A stretch of DNA of 7,233 nt from Actinomycetota bacterium (GCA_022865545.1 JALHTA010000014.1:1-7233); one strand, 5' to 3'; positions 1-5,438 are shown, numbered from the stretch's first letter. Numbers and translations are program-made. Notes: generated from the sequence alone by a model not told the origin.

Positions 1-699
1 ATGATTCAAAAAATTAAAGATCACTATATCATATGCGGTCTTGGAAGGGTCGGTATGGAAATCGCAGCGGAACTTGTCAGTAATAAAATTGATTTCATAA
101 TTGTAGACAATGCCGATGAACCTTTGAAACTCTGCCAGGAGAATAACTGGTTGTGCCTGAAAGGGGATGCCTCGAATGATGAGACCTTGCTTGAAGCTGG
201 TATTGAAAGGGCCAGGGGTCTATTTGCCGCACTTGATACTGATTCAGAGAATGTATATGTCACTCTTTCAGCAAAATCCCTTAATCCGGAAATATTTGTT
301 GTGGCAAGAGCAACAATTCATGAGACTATGGGAAAACTGGAAAAGGCCGGTGCTGACAGGGTCGTCTCCCCACAGATAATCGGGGGGAGAAGGATGGCTG
401 CTATGGCGCTTCAACCTTCAGTTTGTGATTTTATGGATACGCTTATGAAGACAGAAGATGTTGAAATGCAGCTTGCCGAGATAGAGATCCAGCCAAAAAG
501 CAGGATAGATAATATGACCATAAAGGACGCTGGTGGGAAGTTTAAGATTGATGCTCTAATAGTATCTGTTCTTGAAAAAGGAGAAAATATCTCAGTCACC
601 AAAGCAAGCGGAAACATATTGATGAGGGCTGGACAAAAACTTATAGCGATCGGCACCAAAGACCAGATCACACAACTTAAAGAACTTGCTTTAAACTAG
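1..699 (+). CDS. RCK (TrkA-N/TrkA-C) potassium-channel regulatory domain protein, probably 5'-truncated
   Basis: Cytoplasmic nucleotide-sensing module that gates potassium flux. Seen: an RCK-N Rossmann fold at about residues 7-125 with the glycine-rich loop GLGRVG (13-18), an acidic residue ending strand 2 (D36), and a KGDAS segment (54-58). An RCK-C (TrkA-C) domain follows at about 150-230. The reading frame is open from the first base of the window. The opening IKDHYIICGLGRVG is typical of RCK domains that follow the pore helices of two-helix K+ channels, whereas stand-alone KtrA/TrkA proteins usually begin almost directly at the Rossmann strand. I therefore infer that the first ATG is an internal methionine and that the pore domain lies upstream. 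At 232 residues a complete KtrA-type subunit remains possible. It ends in TAG and converges on phoU, with 11 bp between the stops and no evident terminator. Confidence 0.88.
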   Translation: MIQKIKDHYIICGLGRVGMEIAAELVSNKIDFIIVDNADEPLKLCQENNWLCLKGDASNDETLLEAGIERARGLFAALDTDSENVYVTLSAKSLNPEIFVVARATIHETMGKLEKAGADRVVSPQIIGGRRMAAMALQPSVCDFMDTLMKTEDVEMQLAEIEIQPKSRIDNMTIKDAGGKFKIDALIVSVLEKGENISVTKASGNILMRAGQKLIAIGTKDQITQLKELALN

Positions 700-710
700 T
701 AGCCTGTCTT

Positions 711-1382
711 CTATGTGCCATCATGGAATACACTATAATCTCCTGTAAGGAAATATAGGACCCTGTCTCCAATATTAACTGACTGGTCCCCGATCCTTTC
801 AAAATAGCGGCTTGCAAGAGCAATATTTGTTACAAACTTTATATCTTCTTCACCCTTATTTGTGGTAAATAATTTCTTAAATATCATCTCCTGGATCTCA
901 TCTACTGCATCATCAGACTTACCCAGTTTTGCTGCCAATTTGGCATCCCTGTTCTTAAAAGCTTTAAGCGCCCTGCCAAGCTCAGGTTTTACAAGTTTTC
1001 CCATCTCAACAAGGAGGTCTATTATCTCCTTATCAATATTGCTCTTTTCCTCTTTTGTTGACAACCTTTTTACGATCTTACCAATATTTACCGCAAGATC
1101 ACCTATTCTTTCAAGATGTTTTATGATGATGCTTATAGAATGGATAAATCTCAGATCAACTGCGACAGGCTGGTGTTCAGCCTGAAGCACTATGCATTTT
1201 TCCTCTATAGATATGTCATATTCATTTACTCTTTCATCATCTTTTATTACCTTTTCTGCCAGCTCCGGGTCCATCCTCATCAAGGCTTCAATTGAATTAT
1301 GAACTGCCTCCTGGACAAGGCTGCCCATTGCAAGCACATCTTCTGTTATCTCTTCAATTCTCTGGTGAAATGTTTTTCTCAT
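711..1382 (-). CDS. phoU: Phosphate transport system regulator PhoU
   Basis: Cytoplasmic helical-bundle protein that restrains the Pst transporter and connects it to the phosphate-sensing kinase. The 223 residues match the family's usual length. Two PhoU repeats are visible, each with the family's metal-binding E-x-x-x-D signature: HLERIGDLAVNIG (E91, D95) and YFERIGDQSVNIG (E195, D199). The ATG has a GAGG Shine-Dalgarno about 8 bases upstream. It is last in the pst operon, 104 bp after pstA; that gap holds no gene-sized frame. A TATAAT lies in the gap (1414-1419) but without a convincing -35 element, so a separate phoU promoter is possible but unsupported. The gene order pstA-phoU is odd because pstB normally lies between them. 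Confidence 0.95.
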   Translation of the reverse strand: MRKTFHQRIEEITEDVLAMGSLVQEAVHNSIEALMRMDPELAEKVIKDDERVNEYDISIEEKCIVLQAEHQPVAVDLRFIHSISIIIKHLERIGDLAVNIGKIVKRLSTKEEKSNIDKEIIDLLVEMGKLVKPELGRALKAFKNRDAKLAAKLGKSDDAVDEIQEMIFKKLFTTNKGEEDIKFVTNIALASRYFERIGDQSVNIGDRVLYFLTGDYSVFHDGT

Positions 1383-1465
1383 CTTATCCGCCTCTATATT
1401 GTTTTAAGTATTTATTATACCTTTTATTTGTCTTTCAATCCTGTGATTCTTCATAAAAGGACCAT

Positions 1466-1487
1466 AGCCCGGAAAATCTACCGGACT
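1466..1487 (-). other. Stem-loop at the pstA stop codon
   Basis: On the minus strand AGTCCGG (1487-1481) can pair with CCGGGCT (1472-1466) around an 8-base loop, giving 7 pairs with one G-T wobble. The stem begins within the pstA stop codon. No T-tract follows, so it does not look like an intrinsic terminator. It might protect the upstream pst mRNA or uncouple pstA from phoU translation; that role is inference. Confidence 0.4.
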
Positions 1488-2359
1488 TAATTCCTCCTCC
1501 TGAGTCTCGCCCTGGTCCTTATCGCTGTTGCGATCGAGGCAAAAAATAGGACTATCAGCAGGAGCACCAATGCAGTTCCCCATTTTTTTTCATCAGGGGC
1601 ATCAGCAACCTGGGTTGCAAGTACATATAGATGATAAGGCAGGGCCATGACCTGGCTGAATACTGATTTTGGAAGATTAGGCTGGTAAAATGCTGCTGCG
1701 GTAAAAAGTATGGGGGCAGTCTCACCTGCTGCTCTTCCAATGCCCAGAACCGCTCCAGTTATTATCCCAGGCATTGCCTGCGGGAGCACTATCTTTATAA
1801 TCGTCTGCCATTTTGTGGCTCCAAGAGCCAGAGATGCATGTCTGTATGTATCGGGCACAGTTTTTAATGCCTGCTCTGTTGTCGTGATTATGGTAGGAAG
1901 TATTAGGAGGGCCAGAGTCAATGAACCGGCAATAACAGATCGCCCAAGATTTAAAAAGATCACAAAAAATCCCAGACCAAAAAGACCAAACACTACAGAT
2001 GGGACACCAGCCATATTGACTATTGATAATCTGATTATCCTTGTTAACCGGTTCTTCCTGGCATACTCATGTAGGTATACAGCAGAAAAGATCCCTATCG
2101 GAAGTGAAAAGGCAAGGGTTCCTAAAACCAGATATAATGTACCAATAATAACTGTCGATATACCGCCTTCCTTCATCCCTCCGGAAGGCTTTTGTGTCAG
2201 GAATTCCCAGGTAAGTGCGCTGCCACCTTTTACTATAAGGTATATTATTATGCCAAGGACAAAAACTATCACTATAAGGGACATTAAAAGTAATATTGCA
2301 TGAAATACATTCTGTATAATTCTTTTTTTATTTACTTTCCCACTGATGTTCATGATCAT
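1487..2359 (-). CDS. pstA: Phosphate ABC transporter permease PstA
   Basis: Inner-membrane permease that forms, with PstC, the phosphate channel of the Pst ABC importer. Of 290 residues, the N-terminus holds a short basic stretch and a first membrane helix (about 15-45); about five more hydrophobic segments follow, as usual for PstA. The ABC-permease EAA loop is clear: YRHASLALGATKWQTIIKIV, then LPQAMPGIITGAVLGIGRA and GETAPILFTAAAF, which is specific to PstA/PstC. The C-terminus is basic (RARLRRRN). Start: ATG at 2359 with a second ATG two codons later; neither has a strong Shine-Dalgarno. It lies 26 bp after pstC, which fits co-translation. The EAA loop should dock on the PstB ATPase, yet no pstB follows. 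Confidence 0.95.
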   Translation of the reverse strand: MIMNISGKVNKKRIIQNVFHAILLLMSLIVIVFVLGIIIYLIVKGGSALTWEFLTQKPSGGMKEGGISTVIIGTLYLVLGTLAFSLPIGIFSAVYLHEYARKNRLTRIIRLSIVNMAGVPSVVFGLFGLGFFVIFLNLGRSVIAGSLTLALLILPTIITTTEQALKTVPDTYRHASLALGATKWQTIIKIVLPQAMPGIITGAVLGIGRAAGETAPILFTAAAFYQPNLPKSVFSQVMALPYHLYVLATQVADAPDEKKWGTALVLLLIVLFFASIATAIRTRARLRRRN

Positions 2360-2385
2360 ATTCTAATAATTTTTTCTTTTGTTTA

Positions 2386-3273
2386 TCATCTTGACCTATT
2401 CACAAATTTATCTGCTAAATAATTAATAAAAAATGTTATTAAAAAAAGCATCAGGCCGATAGCAAACAATGCTGAGTAATGGATTCCTCCCTGTACCGTT
2501 TCACCCATTTCAGCAGCTATGGTTCCCGTTATCGTCCTTACTGGTTGAAGAAGTGAGAATACTAATCTTGGTGAATTTCCGGTTACCATGAGTACCGTCA
2601 TCGTTTCTCCTATAACCCTTCCAAGACCAAGCATGGTAGCTGCCACAATTCCTGAGGATGCTGCCGGAAGCACGGTCTTATATGCAGTTTGCCATTTTGT
2701 CGCACCTAGTGCGGTGGAAGCAAAACGGTAGCTTGAGGGAACAGCATTTATCGCATCCTCTGAAATGGAGATAATGGTCGGAAGACTCATAAAGGCAAGC
2801 ATTATGGAACCGGTAAGTGCTGTAAGTCCTGTGTTTAATTGAAAAGTATCTTTAATAATGCCAGAAAGTAGAGTCATTCCTATAAAGCCTATGACTACGG
2901 AAGGTATGGAAGCAAGGATCTCTATTATTGGTTTTACTGTTTCCCTTACGGCCCTGGGGGCAAGTTCCCCCAAATAAAGCGCCGTTCCTATTCCAAGAGG
3001 TATAGCTATCACGATTGCCCCGAAAGAGACAAGAGCTGAACCAGCCATCAGTGGCAGCAGTCCAAACTTTTCCGGTTCTGCGGTCGGGACCCACTGCTTC
3101 CCGCCAAGAAAATCAAATATAGGGTAGCTTGCAAAGAATTTAAAAGAATTATATACAAGAAAAGTAAGGATCAGACCGAGCACGATTATAGAGACAATAC
3201 CATTAAAAAAAACAAATTTGGTTATAAGAAATTTTTTAAATTTCTTGAATTTATTAATACCGCTTTTACTCAT
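2386..3273 (-). CDS. pstC: Phosphate ABC transporter permease PstC
   Basis: Partner of PstA in the membrane channel of the high-affinity phosphate importer. The 295 residues start with a lysine-rich cytoplasmic tail (INKFKKFKKFLITK), then a membrane helix and a periplasmic segment (about 45-75), then the core permease helices. The EAA loop reads YRFASTALGATKWQTAYKTV and is followed by GLGRVIGETMTVLMVTGN, the PstC signature. The last helix is followed by a short basic tail (ADKFVNRSR). The ATG at 3273 is the only plausible start, because an in-frame stop lies a short way upstream and no other Met occurs in the first 100 residues. Its AGGAG motif ends only one base before the ATG, which is unusually close. 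A 116-bp gap with two stem-loops separates it from pstS. Confidence 0.95.
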   Translation of the reverse strand: MSKSGINKFKKFKKFLITKFVFFNGIVSIIVLGLILTFLVYNSFKFFASYPIFDFLGGKQWVPTAEPEKFGLLPLMAGSALVSFGAIVIAIPLGIGTALYLGELAPRAVRETVKPIIEILASIPSVVIGFIGMTLLSGIIKDTFQLNTGLTALTGSIMLAFMSLPTIISISEDAINAVPSSYRFASTALGATKWQTAYKTVLPAASSGIVAATMLGLGRVIGETMTVLMVTGNSPRLVFSLLQPVRTITGTIAAEMGETVQGGIHYSALFAIGLMLFLITFFINYLADKFVNRSR

Positions 3274-3298
3274 ACTCCTAGATTTTATAAGATTATTT

Positions 3299-3323
3299 GA
3301 TTATTTTTAAGTATAAAATAATC
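3299..3323 (-). promoter_or_regulatory. AT-rich hairpin in the pstC leader with a duplicated arm
   Basis: A perfect 9-bp inverted repeat, GATTATTTT (3299-3307) and AAAATAATC (3315-3323), has a 7-base loop. A second copy of GATTATTT lies directly beside it (3291-3298), so the opposite arm could pair with either copy. It sits about 20-50 bases before the pstC start, where it could affect translation initiation. The structure is visible; the function is inference, and A/T-only stems are weak. Confidence 0.35.
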
Positions 3324-3376
3324 CACTACCCGATAAACACAAAATATTTAATATACACGACTTCTATATAATGGCA

Positions 3377-3397
3377 TTAATTGACAAGATCAATTAA
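3377..3397 (-). other. Stem-loop overlapping the pstS stop codon
   Basis: A perfect 8-bp inverted repeat, TTAATTGA and TCAATTAA, has a 5-base loop; its 5' arm on the minus strand (3397-3390) includes the pstS TGA stop. A flanking GC pair could extend it past a bulged T. There is no following T-run, so a terminator is unlikely. In many pst operons structures after pstS keep the binding protein's mRNA more abundant than the permease mRNA; that role here is inference. Confidence 0.45.
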
Positions 3398-4292
3398 GCG
3401 GCACAAAACCTATTTCCCGTGCTACTGCCTGTCCTTCCTCTCCAATCACATACTCAAGAAAGGCCTCTCCGAGGTCAGTCAGGTCTGTTTCTGAGACATA
3501 TATAAAAAGCTGTCTTGAAATAGGATAAGATCCATTCTGTACATTCTCGATCGAAGGTTTTACACTTTTGCTTGCATCCTCTCCGATAATATCTACGGCT
3601 TTTACACTATCATCCAGATATCCAAGTCCGATATACCCTATAGCATTTTCATTGACGGATACTTCTTCTCTTATCGACACATTGGATGCCAAATATAGTG
3701 CCTCCTGGGTATAATTATTTTCTTTGACCGTTCCATTTAACTGGACAACTCTACTTTTAAAATACCCGAATGTACCTGAGCTTGAGTCCCTCGATGTTAC
3801 CAGTATTTCACCATCTTCACCGCCAACTTCACCCCAGTTGGTGATCTCGCCAGTATATATTTTTGAGATCTGTTCTATAGAAAGTTCTGTTACCGGATTG
3901 TTACTATTTATAATTACAGAAATACCATCCCATGCGACAATGAATTCCTTCACATCAATACCCTGATTTTTTGCAGTTTCGATCTCAGAATCTTTTATGG
4001 ATCTTGAAGCAGTTGCAAGGTCTACGGTCTTATTTATTAGAGCTGCTATACCCGTCCCGGATCCTCCGCCAGTAACTGATATATTAACACTGGGATTATC
4101 TTTTGAATAATTTTCAACCCAGTACATCGAAACTTCAAGCAATGTATCAGAACCCTGGATGGCCAGTTCCCTATCCTTAAATTTCTCCCCGGTATTTTGT
4201 GAAGTTCCAGTCTTACAACCTGGCAGTATTACACTTGCTGAAAAAATAAATATTAGGACTATGATGGTCAGCATCCATGATCTTTTCGACAT
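3390..4292 (-). CDS. pstS: Phosphate-binding lipoprotein PstS
   Basis: Extracytoplasmic phosphate-binding component that delivers phosphate to PstC/PstA. Counting from the ATG at 4292 there are 300 residues: a basic start, a hydrophobic signal (about 6-22) and a lipobox LPGC with C26 as the lipidated residue. The PstS-like fold follows, with phosphate-contacting loops QGSDTL, GGGSGTGI, TASRS and RDSSSGTFG. IYTGEITNWGEVGG is a hallmark PBP-like segment and AIGYIGLGYL lies in the C-terminal lobe. I chose ATG 4292 because AGGA lies 10 bases upstream. A TTG three codons earlier (4301), with a GGGGGA 9 bases upstream, is the alternative; both give the same signal peptide. It is first in the operon. 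I see no recognisable Pho box, but the -35 region is poor, as expected for an activator-dependent promoter. Confidence 0.95.
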   Translation of the reverse strand: MSKRSWMLTIIVLIFIFSASVILPGCKTGTSQNTGEKFKDRELAIQGSDTLLEVSMYWVENYSKDNPSVNISVTGGGSGTGIAALINKTVDLATASRSIKDSEIETAKNQGIDVKEFIVAWDGISVIINSNNPVTELSIEQISKIYTGEITNWGEVGGEDGEILVTSRDSSSGTFGYFKSRVVQLNGTVKENNYTQEALYLASNVSIREEVSVNENAIGYIGLGYLDDSVKAVDIIGEDASKSVKPSIENVQNGSYPISRQLFIYVSETDLTDLGEAFLEYVIGEEGQAVAREIGFVPLN

Positions 4293-4328
4293 TCCAATCA
4301 ATTCCTATTTTCCCCCTTTATAGCATTA

Positions 4329-4334
4329 ATTATA
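4329..4334 (-). promoter_or_regulatory. Candidate -10 element for the pst operon
   Basis: A consensus TATAAT on the minus strand lies about 35-40 bases before the pstS start. The hexamer at the expected -35 position (TCTGCA, 17-base spacer) matches TTGACA at only three positions. A weak -35 would fit a promoter that needs a phosphate-starvation activator, but AT-rich sequence gives chance TATAAT matches. No terminator separates tRNA-Phe from pstS, so read-through from the tRNA array is an alternative. Confidence 0.3.
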
Positions 4335-4420
4335 TAACACGATGGAATAAATGCAGAATGTATCTTCAGGTTTTATCCAGGAGTCAGATAATATATATTT
4401 TAAAGACATATTCAAAGAAG

Positions 4421-4496
4421 TGGTGGCGAGACGCAGAATTGAACTGCGGACACATAGATTTTCAGTCTACTGCTCTACCAACTGAGCTATCTCGCC
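4421..4496 (-). tRNA. tRNA-Phe (anticodon GAA)
   Basis: A complete cloverleaf read on the minus strand. The acceptor GGCGAGA pairs fully with TCTCGCC; the D-arm is GCTC/GAGC; the anticodon stem GTAGA/TCTAT holds loop CTGAAAA with anticodon GAA. The variable loop has 5 bases and the T-arm CGCAG/CTGCG has loop TTCAATT. Discriminator A is followed by an encoded CCA (4423-4421). It is last in the tRNA array, after the broken tRNA-like element and a run of eight T residues. Confidence 0.97.
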
Positions 4497-4504
4497 ATCA
4501 AAAA

Positions 4505-4528
4505 AAATGGCGGAGCTGACGGGATTCG
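4505..4528 (-). repeat. 24-bp exact direct repeat of the tRNA-Asp 3' end
   Basis: Bases 4505-4528 are identical to 4667-4690, which cover the T-loop edge, T-stem, acceptor 3' strand, discriminator G, CCA and three flanking bases of tRNA-Asp. The match stops inside the T-loop, where an insertion begins. The 3' end of a tRNA gene is the common target core of tyrosine-recombinase integration, so this could be an old attachment-site scar, but a partial tandem tRNA duplication explains it equally well. Confidence 0.85.
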
Positions 4529-4655
4529 TTCTTTCGTCTCCCTTCGGTCGCTGCAGAGACGCAGACTCCTTCGCTAAAGCTTCGTCCGTCTTTTCGAATC
4601 CAGAAAACATGGATCCACCATGTTTCCACTTACTTGCTCTACCATAACTAATGTC
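4508..4655 (-). pseudogene. Degenerate, interrupted tRNA-like element
   Basis: Read on the minus strand, a D-arm-like TGGTAGAGCA (4644-4635), identical to that stretch in tRNA-Phe and tRNA-Lys, is followed by an anticodon-arm-like hairpin. Its arms pair over 8 perfect bp (4618-4625 with 4605-4612). With a 5-bp stem ACATG/CATGT the loop is GTGGATC, where U33 would be followed by GGA. Then comes a split T-loop and a tRNA-Asp-identical 3' end with discriminator and CCA. Faults: no matching 5' acceptor strand, no GCTC in the D-stem, 12 bases instead of 1 between the D and anticodon arms, a mispaired T-stem, and a 68-bp T-loop insertion. It is probably non-functional as a tRNA. The D-arm half resembles tRNA-Phe and the 3' half tRNA-Asp, so it may be a chimera. 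Confidence 0.6.
4529..4596. other. 68-bp structured insertion inside the tRNA-like T-loop
   Basis: Removing these bases rejoins ...GGGATTCG to AATCC... and restores a T-arm-like palindrome (GGATTCGAATCC). The insert is richer in GC than the flanks and carries TTCG at 4533, 4543, 4570, 4581 and 4593, in addition to the copy at its left border (4525). CGTCTC (4535-4540) can pair with GAGACG (4556-4561); the latter can instead pair with a CGTCT-type segment at about 4586-4590, so two hairpins compete. TTCG at both borders could be a 4-bp target duplication, but TTCG recurs inside, which weakens that reading. No open frame or known mobile element is recognised. Confidence 0.5.
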
Positions 4656-4669
4656 AAACTAATATTAAA

Positions 4670-4746
4670 TGGCGGAGCTGACGGGATTCGAACCCGCGAT
4701 CTCATGCGTGACAGGCATGTGTCCTAAACCACTAGACGACAGCTCC
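4670..4746 (-). tRNA. tRNA-Asp (anticodon GTC)
   Basis: The acceptor GGAGCTG pairs fully with CAGCTCC. The anticodon stem CATGC/GCATG holds loop CTGTCAC with anticodon GTC. T-arm GCGGG/CCCGT has loop TTCGAAT. Discriminator G and an encoded CCA (4672-4670) match bacterial tRNA-Asp. It follows tRNA-Val by 22 bp and its 3' end is duplicated downstream in the tRNA-like element. Confidence 0.97.
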
Positions 4747-4768
4747 GCGCTTTTAAAAAGGGCCAAAA

Positions 4769-4844
4769 TGGTGTGCGCTACAGGGCTTGAACCTGTGACC
4801 CCCTGCTTGTAAGGCAGGTGCTCTCCCAACTGAGCTAAGCGCCC
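4769..4844 (-). tRNA. tRNA-Val (anticodon TAC)
   Basis: The D-arm GCTC/GAGC, anticodon stem CCTGC/GCAGG with loop CTTACAA (anticodon TAC), T-arm ACAGG/CCTGT with loop TTCAAGC, discriminator A and encoded CCA are all present. The acceptor GGGCGCT against AGCGCAC has six pairs and one true mismatch, G2 opposite A71; the usual sequence there is AGCGCCC. It starts only 3 bases after the CCA of tRNA-Glu, so the two must be cut from one precursor. Confidence 0.95.
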
Positions 4845-4847
4845 CTC

Positions 4848-4922
4848 TGGTAGCCTGTAGGAGAATTGAACTCCTGTTGCAAGGTTGAAAACCTTGTGTC
4901 CTAACCACTAGACGAACAGGCC
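4848..4922 (-). tRNA. tRNA-Glu (anticodon TTC)
   Basis: The anticodon stem CAAGG/CCTTG holds loop TTTTCAA with anticodon TTC. The D-arm is GTCT...GGAC, the variable loop has 4 bases, and T-arm AGGAG/CTCCT has loop TTCAATT. The acceptor GGCCTGT pairs with ACAGGCT, with G1 opposite T72 as a wobble in the terminal pair. Discriminator A and encoded CCA follow. It is second in the array, 5 bases after tRNA-Lys. Confidence 0.96.
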
Positions 4923-4927
4923 GTAAA

Positions 4928-5003
4928 TGGTGAGCCGTGAAGGATTCGAACCTTCGACACCCGGATTAAAAGTCCGGTGCTCTACCAACTGAGCTAACGG
5001 CCC
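4928..5003 (-). tRNA. tRNA-Lys (anticodon TTT)
   Basis: First tRNA of the array. The D-arm is GCTC/GAGC; the anticodon stem CCGGA/TCCGG holds loop CTTTTAA with anticodon TTT; T-arm GAAGG/CCTTC has loop TTCGAAT. Discriminator A and encoded CCA follow. The acceptor GGGCCGT pairs with ACGGCTC, with a G2-T71 wobble in place of the usual G-C. Confidence 0.97.
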
Positions 5004-5071
5004 CTACTAATTACCAATCTAACAACCTTGCTCTAAGGCCTTTAAACGATTATTTAAATTAGCAAACGTAA

Positions 5072-5100
5072 AGTCTACTATAGTCAAAATGCTATGTCAA
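5072..5100 (-). promoter_or_regulatory. Sigma-70-type promoter of the tRNA array
   Basis: On the minus strand a perfect -35 TTGACA (5100-5095) and a -10 TAGACT (5077-5072, four of six consensus bases) are separated by exactly 17 bases. Transcription would start near 5065, about 60 bases before tRNA-Lys. The upstream sequence is very AT-rich, as expected for a strong stable-RNA promoter. No other good promoter lies within the array. Confidence 0.72.
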
Positions 5101-5112
5101 TAAATAAATGGA

Positions 5113-5139
5113 TATTATAATTAGGGGCCGTATTATAAT
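5113..5139. repeat. Paired TATTATAAT repeats upstream of the tRNA promoter
   Basis: The 9-mer TATTATAAT occurs at 5113-5121 and 5131-5139, 18 bp apart, with a G/C-rich block (TAGGGGCCG) between. The core ATTATAAT is its own reverse complement, so the copies are both direct and inverted repeats. They lie 12-39 bp upstream of the -35 element and just after the ytxH stop. They could be an operator or simply AT-rich sequence; no protein is known to me for this motif. Confidence 0.35.
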
Positions 5140-5144
5140 AAAAA

Positions 5145-5438
5145 TTATTTTTTATTCTTGACTTTTGAAGATACTTTTTCTGCTTTTTCTATGCTTTTTT
5201 CCAGGATCTCTTCACCCATTACCCTGGCTTCAAGCAAAGCAAATTTTCCACGGGCAAGAGCCTCTTTAATCATATTATTAAGTTTTTTCCTTGTCTTCAG
5301 ACCAGACTCGGGGGCAAAGAGAAGTCCCATTGCTAGTCCTGCTATAGTTGCAATAACTGTAATGGTAAATATATCCCAAAAACCTATCCCGCTTTTCCTC
5401 GGATTGTAATAATGCATCTTTTTTTTCTTGTCAATCAT
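5145..5438 (-). CDS. YtxH-domain small membrane protein
   Basis: Predicted 97-residue protein of unknown precise role; YtxH proteins are small, single-pass and often linked to general stress. A basic N-terminus precedes one membrane helix (about 19-43) containing the small-residue face IAGLAMG, then the family motif GLLFAPESGLKTRKKL, then a charged, helical, probably coiled-coil tail rich in E and K ending KVKNKK. Start: ATG at 5438 has AGGGA 9 bases upstream; a TTG at 5456 would add six residues but lacks a ribosome site. An A/T-only 8-bp inverted repeat (5137-5144 with 5149-5156) covers the stop codon and is a weak terminator candidate. The AT-rich gap to the gene upstream (5439-5632) holds two TATAAT sequences (5486-5491, 5503-5508) without good -35 partners, so it may have its own promoter. 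Confidence 0.82.
   Translation of the reverse strand: MIDKKKKMHYYNPRKSGIGFWDIFTITVIATIAGLAMGLLFAPESGLKTRKKLNNMIKEALARGKFALLEARVMGEEILEKSIEKAEKVSSKVKNKK

Noticed and set aside
690..730. Shared terminator between the converging RCK gene and phoU
   Set aside because: I found no stem with a following T-tract on either strand in the 11-bp gap or close by.
1383..1486. Possible pstB remnant or small gene in the pstA-phoU gap
   Set aside because: The only ATG frame encodes 16 residues (MKNHRIERQIKGIINT) with no PstB motif. A TATAAT at 1414-1419 has its nearest TTGAAA at only 13 bases, too short for a promoter.
1710..2303. Plus-strand open frame of 197 codons opposite pstA
   Set aside because: It is the exact antisense of conserved PstA coding sequence, resembles no family I know, and has no ribosome site or operon context.
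4277..4519. Plus-strand 80-codon open frame from the pstS start into the tRNA array
   Set aside because: It covers tRNA-Phe in antisense and the pstS start, so it is a chance frame.
4529..4596. Group I or group II intron in a tRNA
   Set aside because: The insertion is far too short, lies in the T-loop rather than the anticodon loop, and shows no intron core.
4508..4655. Functional tRNA-Ser with anticodon GGA
   Set aside because: No matching acceptor 5' strand, no class II variable arm, a mispaired T-stem and 12 bases between the D and anticodon arms rule out a working cloverleaf.
4505..4690. CRISPR-like repeats
   Set aside because: There are only two copies of the repeat and both are explained as tRNA 3' ends.
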